DNA from: Methanobacteriota archaeon | GTDB lineage: Archaea; Nanobdellota; Nanobdellia; Woesearchaeales; SM23-78 | Reading direction: 5' to 3' | Assembly: GCA_030637925.1 (NCBI GenBank) | Contig: DAOWFR010000017.1 | Coordinates: 1 to 13,890, forward strand | DNA length: 13,890 bases | Part shown: positions 1 to 6,312 of the stretch, piece after piece | Layout: each line of letters opens with the position of its first letter | Numbering within the stretch: the first letter of the stretch is position 1 | Position numbers and translations under genes: made by a program | Notes under the pieces: model-generated | Told to the model about the DNA's origin: nothing | The model's input: the letters and a program-made list of their open reading frames with translations, nothing else | Databases searched by the model: none

Positions 1-49
1 AGGCTCTTATCTTTAAGTCAGCAGTGTGGTCAAGATATTCATATTTCAT
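1..49 (-). CDS. Archease, N-terminal fragment (gene runs off the window)
   Basis: Reading leftwards from an ATG at 49-47, the 16 visible codons give MKYEYLDHTADLKIRA, which matches the start of archease proteins (a Trp/Tyr-rich start followed by the hallmark HTAD). Archease is the activating partner of the RNA ligase RtcB; the Asp of HTAD belongs to its metal site. It is needed for efficient multi-turnover ligation of tRNA halves after intron removal. That fits the two intron-bearing tRNA genes in this window. A weak ribosome-binding sequence (AGTGAT) lies about 5 nt upstream. The gene follows the small acidic protein gene on the same strand after a 58-nt gap. The identification rests on only 16 residues, but HTAD in this position is characteristic. 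The rest of the gene lies outside the window. Confidence 0.78.
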   Translation of the reverse strand, partial: MKYEYLDHTADLKIRA

Positions 50-81
50 AAAAATCACTTCGTTATTTTTATGGAACTGCA

Positions 82-101
82 AAACAAGAATTTGCTTGTT
101 T
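82..101. other. Perfect 7-bp hairpin between two minus-strand genes
   Basis: AAACAAG (82-88) and CTTGTTT (95-101) are perfectly complementary around a 6-nt loop. On the minus strand the structure lies just after the stop codon of the small acidic protein gene (108-353) and before the archease start. It is followed by a short T tract, so it could end or attenuate transcription. It is AT-rich and a chance palindrome cannot be excluded. Confidence 0.35.
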
Positions 102-107
102 CATTTT

Positions 108-353
108 TTAGTAAGGTATGATTTCTATGTCTCCTTTTTCTTCCTCATCCTTGCTCTCATCATCACTGTCAGAACTATCAGGAGGAGTGCCTAGCACAGG
201 AGTACCTCCAAATAAGCCAGTCATCCCATTAGAAACATCACCGCCAGTATTAAACTCACCACCTGTACTACTCTCAACCAGTTTTTGCAAGAACTCAATA
301 GTCCTTCTAATATCCTCAGGAGAATCTTTTTTTGTATCAATCCTGATTTCCAT
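108..353 (-). CDS. Small acidic hypothetical protein (81 aa)
   Basis: Not a family I can name. The N-terminal part (MEIRIDTKKDSPEDIRRTIEFLQKLVE) predicts a short beta strand followed by an amphipathic helix. The middle is rich in Gly, Thr and Ser, and the C-terminal third is highly acidic and probably disordered (SDSDDESKDEEE) before the ending IEIIPY. Similar small proteins with an IRIDTKKDSPEDIR-like start occur in small-genome archaea as conserved hypotheticals (from memory, not searched). A longer reading would begin at GTG 362-360. I prefer the ATG at 353-351 because AGGTGA (364-359), a good Shine-Dalgarno, lies 5 nt upstream of it and the GTG is part of that motif. It shares the strand with the downstream archease gene and could be cotranscribed with it. 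Confidence 0.7.
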   Translation of the reverse strand: MEIRIDTKKDSPEDIRRTIEFLQKLVESSTGGEFNTGGDVSNGMTGLFGGTPVLGTPPDSSDSDDESKDEEEKGDIEIIPY

Positions 354-358
354 GCAAA

Positions 359-364
359 TCACCT
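359..364 (-). promoter_or_regulatory. Shine-Dalgarno that fixes the start of the small acidic protein
   Basis: The minus strand reads AGGTGA here, five bases before the ATG at 353-351. The competing GTG start at 362-360 is embedded in the motif, so translation most likely begins at the ATG. Confidence 0.55.
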
Positions 365-460
365 TTTATAGTATGCTTACCTTTTATTGTTTTTTTGCTT
401 ATTTAATATTTTCCTTTTCTGAGAGGTTTTTAATTGATTAATTTATCTTACTATCTGTAA

Positions 461-480
461 TTTATAAAAAATTATTTAAA
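461..480 (+). promoter_or_regulatory. TATA-like promoter region of the membrane protein gene
   Basis: Two AT-rich boxes, TTTATAAA (461-468) and TATTTAAA (473-480), precede the ATG at 504. The second is centred about 27 nt upstream of the start codon, the spacing expected for a leaderless archaeal mRNA. No Shine-Dalgarno is visible before this ATG, which agrees with leaderless initiation. Confidence 0.45.
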
Positions 481-503
481 GTAAACTGTTTTTTTATGAA
501 CTC

Positions 504-1442
504 ATGTCTTTTATTAGCATTGCTCTTATAAAACCAGCCTTTGAAAGAACAAAGAAATTCCTGCTACCTTTTAATCTTAAGATATGGCTTAAGCTTGGAT
601 TTTTAGGGCTTTTTGCATCAGGTGTAGGTCTTAATTCAAATTTTAACTATAGAACCTCTGATTTTTCTGATTTAGCAGTTCTTTCTAGTTTGTGGTCCCA
701 GTACTCCTGGCTAATAATAGGCGGGGCATCTTTTCTTCTTCTCTTAGGAGTTCTCTTTATCTTTATAAGCAACCTTTTGACCTTTACACTTATCAACTCT
801 GTAGACAAGGAAAAGGTGCTTATAATAAAGCACTCTAAGAATAACCTGAGTCTTGGCTTTTCCTATTTCTTGTTCAGTGTGGTAACGGGGTTTATATTTT
901 TGATTGTTATAACACTCATTAGCCTACCATTAACCTTGCCTCTTTTGAAAGGGAGCAGTATTGATTTTTCATTTTCCTCTATGTTATTGTTATTAATATT
1001 AATGGGATTTGTGTCATTGATATTTATGATAATATATGTTTTTGTTAGGTTCTTTGTTGTTTATTATATGTACTTAACAAAGAAGAAGTTCTTGTTCTCA
1101 CTTAAAAAAGTTCTGAGCTTGTTCAAGAAGAACTATAAGGATATGATAATGTTTGCAGTCATGAGGTTTGTCCTGAACATTATTATAGGAATAGCAGTTT
1201 TATTATTAATGATATTCTTGCTAATTCCAATCCTTATTGTTGTGGCCTTGGCAGGAGGTTTGGTGTATCTGGTCTATACTGCTCTTGGTTTAATAGTAGC
1301 TATTATCATTGGAGGCGTCTTTGGCATTATAATATTAATTATTCTATTCATACTCCTATTATTATTATCTGCTCCTATAAGCTTTTTCCTGACTATATAC
1401 AACTTAATGTTTATGAAGAAAATACTCAAAATAAAGAACTAG
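504..1442 (+). CDS. Multi-spanning integral membrane protein of unknown function (312 aa)
   Basis: The protein is extremely hydrophobic. Predicted membrane segments lie near residues 28-42, 69-96, 119-145, 158-190 (probably a long or kinked one), 215-250 and 252-300 (probably two). Short basic loops (around 99-110 and 193-212) suggest cytosolic sides. The start has an amphipathic stretch (FERTKKFLLPFNLKIWLKLG) running into the first membrane segment. I recall this layout from uncharacterised archaeal membrane proteins but cannot assign a function or family safely. No catalytic motif is visible. It is the only plus-strand gene in the left 5 kb, is transcribed from its own promoter, and converges on tatD, with which it shares four bases at the stop codons. 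Confidence 0.8.
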   Translation: MSFISIALIKPAFERTKKFLLPFNLKIWLKLGFLGLFASGVGLNSNFNYRTSDFSDLAVLSSLWSQYSWLIIGGASFLLLLGVLFIFISNLLTFTLINSVDKEKVLIIKHSKNNLSLGFSYFLFSVVTGFIFLIVITLISLPLTLPLLKGSSIDFSFSSMLLLLILMGFVSLIFMIIYVFVRFFVVYYMYLTKKKFLFSLKKVLSLFKKNYKDMIMFAVMRFVLNIIIGIAVLLLMIFLLIPILIVVALAGGLVYLVYTALGLIVAIIIGGVFGIIILIILFILLLLLSAPISFFLTIYNLMFMKKILKIKN

Positions 1443-2209
1443 AAAACACTCTGATAATTCTTATAAATCATGTTTGAGACTTCTTCAACATCTAATTTTT
1501 TTATCTCTGCAATCTTTTTTAAGGCTTCAATAACAAATCTCGGCTCATTTCTCTTAATATCAGGGTAAGGACTCATATAAGGGCAGTCTGTTTCTGTGAG
1601 CAACTTAGTCATAGGAGCCTGCTCTACAATGAGTTGTAATTGCTGTAATTTATTAATAATGCAAGGCACACTCATGCTCCAGCCATTGTCAAGAATTCTT
1701 TTAACAAGATGTTTTCTTCCCATAAAGCAATGCATAATAATCTTTTCTTTCTTTAGCTTACTGCTTTCAAGCATCTCTATTACATCAAGCTCTGCACGCC
1801 TGCTATGAGCAATTAATGGGATGTTCTTTTTCTCAGCTAAGGCTATGAATTTTTCAAAGCACTGCTTCATCTTGTCTTTATGAATGTCTCCATGAGGATT
1901 ATCATCTCCTTTTAAATAATCTAATCCTACTTCTCCAATAGCTATAATGTCTTGTTTAGAAATAAAGTCAAGTTCTTTATCAAACTCTTGTTCACTCATA
2001 TCAATACAATGCACAGGATAAATCCCTAGAGCAGGCTTTATAATATCGTATTTTTTTGCAAGCTCAAGAACCTTTCTGTTGCTATCAACAGTTACGCCGT
2101 TATTAATAATTACTGCAACCCCTGCTTTTTTATTTTCTTCCATAACCTTATCTAGATCTTGCTTGTACTCTTCAAAGTCCATGTGTGCATGAATATCAAC
2201 TATCAGCAT
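1439..2209 (-). CDS. tatD: TatD family metal-dependent hydrolase / DNase
   Basis: The 256-residue length is normal for TatD-type enzymes, TIM-barrel metal hydrolases that act as 3'-5' DNases or related phosphoesterases. The expected metal-site residues are all present: HAH (H7, H9), the Glu of AIGEVGLDY (E93), H135 in IAHSRR, H160 in MHCF, and D208 in ETDCPYMSP. The family motif GIYPVH (62-67) is also present. A TATA-like box sits 27 nt upstream of the start, so the gene probably has its own leaderless transcript even though oapC ends only 43 nt upstream. The stop codon overlaps the convergent membrane protein gene in a shared CTAG. In other organisms TatD proteins are linked to DNA repair or nucleic-acid turnover; the substrate here is not known. 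Confidence 0.93.
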   Translation of the reverse strand: MLIVDIHAHMDFEEYKQDLDKVMEENKKAGVAVIINNGVTVDSNRKVLELAKKYDIIKPALGIYPVHCIDMSEQEFDKELDFISKQDIIAIGEVGLDYLKGDDNPHGDIHKDKMKQCFEKFIALAEKKNIPLIAHSRRAELDVIEMLESSKLKKEKIIMHCFMGRKHLVKRILDNGWSMSVPCIINKLQQLQLIVEQAPMTKLLTETDCPYMSPYPDIKRNEPRFVIEALKKIAEIKKLDVEEVSNMIYKNYQSVF

Positions 2210-2230
2210 AAGAAAAAGTTAAGTGGTTAT

Positions 2231-2240
2231 GTTTATATTG
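2231..2240 (-). promoter_or_regulatory. TATA box of tatD
   Basis: The minus strand reads CAATATAAAC, centred about 27 nt upstream of the tatD ATG. There is no Shine-Dalgarno between box and start, so a leaderless transcript is likely. Confidence 0.5.
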
Positions 2241-2252
2241 TTTGTTGTTTTT

Positions 2253-2648
2253 TTATTCAGCTTTCTTACCCATCATCTTCTTAAAGCTCTCAACCAGGTC
2301 AACCATGTACTTACCATCCTCTAATTTATATATCAAGGGTTCTTTAGTCTTGAACAGCTTTACCAAGTCTAACTTATACTTTCCTGGCTTAAGAATCTCA
2401 ATGCTCTCAATATCAAGGACTACAGGCTTTTCCTTGTCAATCTCATCACCTATAAGGTCATAAACATCCTTTTCTATCTGTACTTGCTCTTTCTCTTTTA
2501 ATGGCGCTCTCTCCTGCTGCTCCTGAATCTGCTTAAGCTTCTCAGGCCTAATAAAATAGAACATCTTGGCACCGCATGAGCATCCTTTTAGAATCTCCTG
2601 TGCACCATCATCATACATCTTTCCGCATCTAACACACTGGTGAGGCAT
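2253..2648 (-). CDS. oapC: OapC-like Zn-ribbon protein (DUF2072)
   Basis: A 131-residue protein with an N-terminal Zn ribbon: C5 and C8 (CVRC) pair with C23 and C25 (CSC), followed by GAKMFYFIRPE. This matches the archaeal Zn-ribbon family DUF2072/COG3364, called OapC in Haloferax where it lies beside the main replication origin. A charged, Gln/Glu-rich linker (about 35-70) leads to a C-terminal domain (about 75-131) with repeated LxKLFKTKEPLIY and LVESFKKMM elements. It is third in the run oapA-oapB-oapC; the 65-nt gap from oapB contains a TTTTAAA box about 28 nt before the ATG, so it may also have its own promoter. The molecular role is not established; zinc binding is inferred from the cysteines. 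Confidence 0.8.
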   Translation of the reverse strand: MPHQCVRCGKMYDDGAQEILKGCSCGAKMFYFIRPEKLKQIQEQQERAPLKEKEQVQIEKDVYDLIGDEIDKEKPVVLDIESIEILKPGKYKLDLVKLFKTKEPLIYKLEDGKYMVDLVESFKKMMGKKAE

Positions 2649-2713
2649 ATTGTTTTATTAGAATTAGTTAGGGTTTAAAAGTGTTTTTGTTTGCATATCT
2701 CCTTTCTCTTTTA

Positions 2714-3100
2714 TCACTTCTTCCTCTTCCTCTTAACATCCTCTGTGAATAACATTATCTTATCAGGGTCTTTTTTAATCTCCTTTATAATTGATGCAGG
2801 TCCTACTATGGTTAAGCCTCTTCTGCTCCCCATTAAAAGGTTTATGAAGACTGTTCTTATCTTCTCAAGAAAGGCCTTGTCCTTCTTATCAATATCAAGC
2901 TCTTCAATCTCTATGCCCTTGAACTTGTCATCAATCTCTTCCATGGTCTTTCTTATGAGATCAGACTTCTCATCACTGCCTAGTTTTCCTTCAAGCAACA
3001 CTATCTTTTCTTCCTTAACCACTTTTAAGAGCTTCTGGATTCTTTTATCAGGGCTCAAGTGGCTAATCTCTGAGTAAGGAATGAATTGCAGGGTTAACAT
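2714..3100 (-). CDS. oapB: OapB-like DUF2073 protein
   Basis: A 128-residue protein with the features I associate with DUF2073: a start like LQFIPYSEISHLSPDKRI, the segment KIVLLEGKL (32-40), a central ELIRKTMEEI-like helix, GIEIEEL, and a C-terminal RRGLTIVGPASIIKEIKKDPDKI segment, ending in a very basic tail (KRKRKK). The family is almost confined to archaea and its gene is typically next to an Era-like GTPase gene and a Zn-ribbon gene, exactly as here. In Haloferax the trio was named origin-associated proteins. An AGGAG sequence lies about 12 nt before the ATG and only 31 nt separate it from oapA, so the two are probably cotranscribed. Function is unknown; the basic tail could bind nucleic acid or membrane. 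Confidence 0.8.
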   Translation of the reverse strand: MLTLQFIPYSEISHLSPDKRIQKLLKVVKEEKIVLLEGKLGSDEKSDLIRKTMEEIDDKFKGIEIEELDIDKKDKAFLEKIRTVFINLLMGSRRGLTIVGPASIIKEIKKDPDKIMLFTEDVKRKRKK

Positions 3101-3131
3101 TTTTCTTTTCTTCTCCTGAATTTAAATTATA

Positions 3132-3764
3132 TTATGCATTAGTTACCTTGAACAAGGCCTCATAAAAATTATTAATATGATTACCATACTTTGCACTAAT
3201 ACCAATAACATCATACTGTGGGAAAGCAGCCTGCACCTTCTTAACATCAGACTTCTTAAGGTCAATCTTGTTAGCAACTATGAGCACAGGAATCTTTCTT
3301 GCTTCAAGATTACCAATAATAGTGATATTAACCTGAGAGTAAGGGTCTTTTGTAGAATCAAGAATAACCACTACTGTGTCCATGTCATCAAGCCACTTAA
3401 TAGCATCAATAACTCCTTTGGTTGCTTCTTTAGCTCTCTTCTTAGCCTCTTTTTCTTTTAAACCAGCTTTTATAAAGTCCTCATAATCAATCTTTGTGGC
3501 AATGCCAGGTGTGTCAACCAGGTTAAAGGTTAGTTCTTTGCCTTTTGACTTAATAGTAATCTGCTCTTTTATCTGTATCTCCCTGGTCTCATGAGCAATA
3601 GTACTTACCTTACCCATCTCCTCTCCAATCCAGTCCAGGGTAATCTTATTAGCCAGAGTGGTTTTCCCACCATTAGGAGGACCATAAAGACCTAGTCTTA
3701 TCTCTCTTTTCTTCTTAAAAAGCTTCTTCAAAAACTTCTTTAAAAAATTAGTGAATAATCCCAT
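3132..3764 (-). CDS. oapA: OapA-like Era-family small GTPase
   Basis: A 210-residue P-loop GTPase. The nucleotide-binding motifs are in order: G1 GPPNGGKT (28-35), G3 DTPG (84-87), G4 NKID (165-168) and G5 SAK (190-192). The first 20 residues form a strongly basic amphipathic helix (FLKKFLKKLFKKKR) that could attach the protein to membrane or nucleic acid. There is no KH domain, so it is not bacterial Era, and the length fits the archaeal Era-like GTPases found next to DUF2073 genes. It heads the oapA-oapB-oapC run behind a TTTAAATA box 28 nt upstream of the ATG. In Haloferax the homologue lies next to a replication origin; the target of the GTPase cycle is not known. Confidence 0.87.
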   Translation of the reverse strand: MGLFTNFLKKFLKKLFKKKREIRLGLYGPPNGGKTTLANKITLDWIGEEMGKVSTIAHETREIQIKEQITIKSKGKELTFNLVDTPGIATKIDYEDFIKAGLKEKEAKKRAKEATKGVIDAIKWLDDMDTVVVILDSTKDPYSQVNITIIGNLEARKIPVLIVANKIDLKKSDVKKVQAAFPQYDVIGISAKYGNHINNFYEALFKVTNA

Positions 3765-3787
3765 GCTAATATTATTTTAGATTGGTT

Positions 3788-3799
3788 GTATTTAAAGGT
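3788..3799 (-). promoter_or_regulatory. TATA box of the oapABC run
   Basis: The minus strand reads ACCTTTAAATAC, with the TTTAAATA core centred about 28 nt before the oapA ATG. No Shine-Dalgarno lies in between, so transcription probably starts at or very near the ATG. Confidence 0.5.
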
Positions 3800-3843
3800 T
3801 ACTATTCTTTTCTTAAATGCATCTATAGAAATAACTTAATAAC

Positions 3844-4239
3844 TTATCTGTTTTTCTTCTTGTAATCCTCTATCGCCTTGTGCAATGCCTCAATCCCCAG
3901 GATAGAGCAGTGATATTTAATTGGTGGCAAATCACCAAGGGTTTTTACAATATCATCCTTGGTTATCTTCATGGCCTTGTCAATGGTTTTTCCTTTTACA
4001 AGCTTGGTAAGTATAGAAGTGGTTGCTATGGCAGCCACACACCCAAAGGTCTTGGCTTTTATATCAACTATCTTATTATTTTTTACTTTTAAGAATACTT
4101 CCATTATATCCCCACAAGTAGGATTACCAACTCTGCCATAGCCATCAGGATTCTTGATCTCACCTATGTTGCTGGGATTCTTGAATTCCTTTAAGACTTT
4201 CCTGGTATAATCAAGATGACTCATCTTCCTTTCAGACAT
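3844..4239 (-). CDS. iscU: IscU/NifU-type Fe-S cluster assembly scaffold
   Basis: A 131-residue IscU-like scaffold on which [2Fe-2S]/[4Fe-4S] clusters are assembled before transfer to apoproteins. The three ligand cysteines are present in their usual contexts: C42 in GNPTCGD, C67 in TFGCVAA, and C111 in KYHCS. The conserved Asp (D44) and the His next to C111 (H110) are also there, and the KNPSNIGEI start and LGDLPPIK segment fit the family. A second in-frame ATG at codon 6 (MSHLDYTRKV) would also give a normal protein, so the start is uncertain by five codons. No iscS, sufBC or ferredoxin gene lies in the window; the sulfur donor must be encoded elsewhere. It is transcribed separately from the oap genes, 79 nt downstream. 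Confidence 0.93.
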   Translation of the reverse strand: MSERKMSHLDYTRKVLKEFKNPSNIGEIKNPDGYGRVGNPTCGDIMEVFLKVKNNKIVDIKAKTFGCVAAIATTSILTKLVKGKTIDKAMKITKDDIVKTLGDLPPIKYHCSILGIEALHKAIEDYKKKNR

Positions 4240-4293
4240 GTTTTTGTGTTTGATTATAAATATTATGGTTTTTAGTTCTACTCTATCCTAGAA

Positions 4294-4704
4294 TTAGCCT
4301 AAAGGAGTTATGCTGACATTACCTTTATCATTCTTAATAAGATTCCATCTTTTACCAATATCTCCGCTAACATTATAGTCTAGAAAAACAACATAGTCAA
4401 AGTCCTCTACTGTAATAACAACCTCTGTCTTATCATAAATATTAATGCTGTAATTGTAACCACCAATAACCTCTGGGAGAAAAAACTCTCTTGAGTAATC
4501 ACCTTGGCTAGACTTAGCCAGTCTTACCTCTGTACTCACCAGGTTGCCTAGGCCTTCTAATGAATTGTAAAGCCTTGTCTTATAAGCACCAGCCATCCTG
4601 CCCTGGATGACCACGAACATCCCTATGAAGACAAAGAACATAACACCTGCTATTAAGACAAACTCAATACTGCTCTGACCTGTTTTTTTCTTTAAGAAAA
4701 TCAT
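4294..4704 (-). CDS. Class III signal peptide (pilin-like) protein, second gene
   Basis: A 136-residue protein starting with a short basic leader MIFLKKKTG followed by QSSIEFVLI and a roughly 20-residue hydrophobic stretch. This is the archaeal prepilin-type (class III) pattern, with cleavage expected between G9 and Q10 by an EppA/PibD-type peptidase and Glu at mature position 5. The hydrophobic helix would form the filament core. The remaining residues (about 38-136) form a predicted beta-rich globular domain with no cysteines and no recognisable name. It overlaps the upstream pilin gene by ATGA (4 nt), so translational coupling and co-assembly or minor-pilin roles are likely. No pilus ATPase or platform gene is in the window. 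Confidence 0.83.
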   Translation of the reverse strand: MIFLKKKTGQSSIEFVLIAGVMFFVFIGMFVVIQGRMAGAYKTRLYNSLEGLGNLVSTEVRLAKSSQGDYSREFFLPEVIGGYNYSINIYDKTEVVITVEDFDYVVFLDYNVSGDIGKRWNLIKNDKGNVSITPLG

Positions 4705-5135
4705 CTTGTCTCATTAATAAGCACATAGTATCCTAGTGAGGTAATCTTTATAATATTAAGGCCTGCATGCACCTCATCACTAATACTACCCTGAGGGTAA
4801 GGTGTTGTCATGTTTATATCAGAGAAGAAAACAGCCTCGCTTGTTCCGACATAAGATTCATACTCTATAACCAGCTCATAGTTATTAAGTACATAAATCC
4901 TTCTCACACTGTCAGGAACATCCACCTTGATAGTCTCCCAACTATTCTCTCCTATGTAATAAACCTTCTCAACACTATCCATAATCTCATTGCCCACCAT
5001 GTCAATTCTTGAGCGAGTAAGCTCATCACCAGACTTAATAGAGTAATTGTAGAATAACATGGCTCCTGGCACTATTATCAGTAAAGCAATGCCTACCACA
5101 AGTATATACTCAAATGAGACCTGGCTTAGCTTCAC
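4701..5135 (-). CDS. Class III signal peptide (pilin-like) protein, first gene
   Basis: A 144-residue pilin-like protein with the very short leader MKLS before QVSFEYILVVGIALLIIV. The QxSxEY sequence is the archaeal class III prepilin motif, with Glu at mature position 5 and a hydrophobic helix to about residue 30. The rest is a beta-rich head with Tyr-rich stretches. The start is GTG at 5135-5133, supported by GAGGT 7 nt upstream; a TATA-like box at about 5183-5194 implies a leader of roughly 30 nt. It overlaps the next pilin gene by 4 nt, and the pair forms an operon reading away from secF. Members of this class often occur as tandem minor pilins; the filament machinery lies elsewhere. Confidence 0.83.
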   Translation of the reverse strand: MKLSQVSFEYILVVGIALLIIVPGAMLFYNYSIKSGDELTRSRIDMVGNEIMDSVEKVYYIGENSWETIKVDVPDSVRRIYVLNNYELVIEYESYVGTSEAVFFSDINMTTPYPQGSISDEVHAGLNIIKITSLGYYVLINETR

Positions 5136-5142
5136 AGCAAAA

Positions 5143-5147
5143 ACCTC
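5143..5147 (-). promoter_or_regulatory. Shine-Dalgarno supporting a GTG start of the first pilin
   Basis: The minus strand reads GAGGT seven bases before GTG 5135-5133. It supports a non-ATG start and indicates that this operon, unlike most genes here, has a leadered transcript. Confidence 0.55.
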
Positions 5148-5182
5148 TTTTTTACTCTTGATTCTTATTCTTGTGTTGTCAG

Positions 5183-5194
5183 TATATATATTTT
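5183..5194 (-). promoter_or_regulatory. TATA box of the pilin operon
   Basis: The minus strand reads AAAATATATATA within the divergent region between the pilin operon and secF. A start site about 25 nt downstream would give a leader of around 30 nt containing the Shine-Dalgarno. Confidence 0.45.
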
Positions 5195-5244
5195 ACTTAT
5201 TTTTCTAAAAAAATCAAAGTTTAAAACAAGGCTTTTACCAAAAC

Positions 5245-5256
5245 ATTTATTAATAA
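5245..5256 (+). promoter_or_regulatory. TATA box of the secFD operon
   Basis: ATTTATTAATAA is centred about 28 nt upstream of the secF ATG and there is no Shine-Dalgarno in between, consistent with a leaderless secF transcript. The 142-nt divergent region 5136-5277 holds only this box and the pilin promoter. Confidence 0.5.
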
Positions 5257-5277
5257 AATTCCAACACAACCTCACTA

Positions 5278-6309
5278 ATGGCTTTATCAAGAAGAGAGAG
5301 AAGAGAGCAGAAGAGGAGGCTCTTGAAAGAGCAGAGGCTTGAGCAGTTCAGAATGCTTGAAGAACAGGAAAAAAAGGCAAAGACAAGGGACGAGTACAAA
5401 GGCTTTTTGAAATTCTATGACCAGAGTTATAAGAAGCTATTATTCATACCCTTTATCATATTATTAATAGCAATAATAAGTATAATTGTTCAGACAGCTA
5501 CTACAGGAGACTTTATTAACAGGGGGGTGAGCCTTAAAGGAGGTATTGTTATTACTATTCCTGTTCATGAACCAATAGATGTTGAGGATATTGAGAGCTT
5601 TCTTAAAACACACTTTCCAGCTGATGATATTGATGTGAGGAGTATTGCAGAGTTTGGAGAGCAAAAAGCGATTATTATAAGCTCTGATAATCTTGATATA
5701 GTGAAAGACATTCTAGAGGCTACTGAAGAAAAGATTCCTGGTGCAAAAGAGCAATCCTCAACAGAGACTACTGGTCCTAGTCTAGGAGCAGGCTTTTTCA
5801 AGCAGACCATGATAGCCCTGATCATAGCATTCATCTTTATGGGTATAGTTGTGTTTATTTACTTTAGAACCTTTGTTCCTAGCATGGCAGTAATCCTATG
5901 TGCTTTCTCAGACATTGTTGTAACCTTGGCAATAATTAATTTGTTAGGGATAAAGCTAAGCACTGCTGGTATAGCAGCCTTTCTTATGCTCATAGGTTAT
6001 AGTGTGGACACTGACATCCTTCTCAGCACTCGTGTTTTGAAGAGAAAAGAAGGGAGTGTGTTTGACAGGATTATAAGCGCTGCAAAAACAGGGCTTACCA
6101 TGAATGCCACTACAATGGTGGCTATAATCATAGCTCTAATCCTTTCACAGTCTGAGACTATAAGGCAGATAATGATAATCCTGCTCATAGGCTTAATAGT
6201 TGATATTATTAATACCTGGCTGCAGAACACAGGCATCCTAAGATACTATATTGAGCATAAGAGTAAAAGAGCTGTAAAAGTAAATATAGTTGAAGCAATT
6301 GAGAAATAA
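5278..6309 (+). CDS. secF: Protein translocase subunit SecF
   Basis: A 343-residue archaeal SecF, the partner of SecD in the membrane complex that helps protein export through SecYEG using the ion gradient. A charged cytosolic coiled-coil-like N-terminus (1-50) precedes TM1 (about 54-72), which is followed by the family motif GVSLKGGI (83-90) and an external P1 domain (about 91-170). Five more membrane segments follow from about residue 176. The archaeal signature GYSVDTDILLSTRVLKR starts at G240, with D244 and D246 in the membrane. The N-terminal charged extension of about 50 residues is rich in Arg, Glu and Gln. Only 3 nt separate it from secD; the SecF-before-SecD order is the usual archaeal one. 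Confidence 0.97.
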   Translation: MALSRRERREQKRRLLKEQRLEQFRMLEEQEKKAKTRDEYKGFLKFYDQSYKKLLFIPFIILLIAIISIIVQTATTGDFINRGVSLKGGIVITIPVHEPIDVEDIESFLKTHFPADDIDVRSIAEFGEQKAIIISSDNLDIVKDILEATEEKIPGAKEQSSTETTGPSLGAGFFKQTMIALIIAFIFMGIVVFIYFRTFVPSMAVILCAFSDIVVTLAIINLLGIKLSTAGIAAFLMLIGYSVDTDILLSTRVLKRKEGSVFDRIISAAKTGLTMNATTMVAIIIALILSQSETIRQIMIILLIGLIVDIINTWLQNTGILRYYIEHKSKRAVKVNIVEAIEK

Positions 6310-6312
6310 GAA

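Noticed and set aside
360..362. GTG as start of the small acidic protein
   Set aside because: The GTG lies inside the AGGTGA that serves as Shine-Dalgarno for the ATG nine bases downstream.
361..370. TATAAAAGGT on the minus strand as a TATA box
   Set aside because: It would place the transcript start inside the small gene, only about 12 nt from the ATG. The AAGGTGA part is better explained as the Shine-Dalgarno.
118..441. Plus-strand Ser/Pro-rich reading frame opposite the small acidic protein
   Set aside because: It is the complement of the acidic protein's coding region. Its low-complexity Ser/Leu composition is what the reverse strand of Asp/Glu/Gly codons gives, and it has no promoter or ribosome-binding site.
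5136..5277. AT-rich strand-switch region as a replication origin
   Set aside because: The nearby oap genes and the change in gene direction made this tempting. However, I see no repeated origin-recognition motif, no orc1/cdc6 gene, and two ordinary promoters already account for the sequence.
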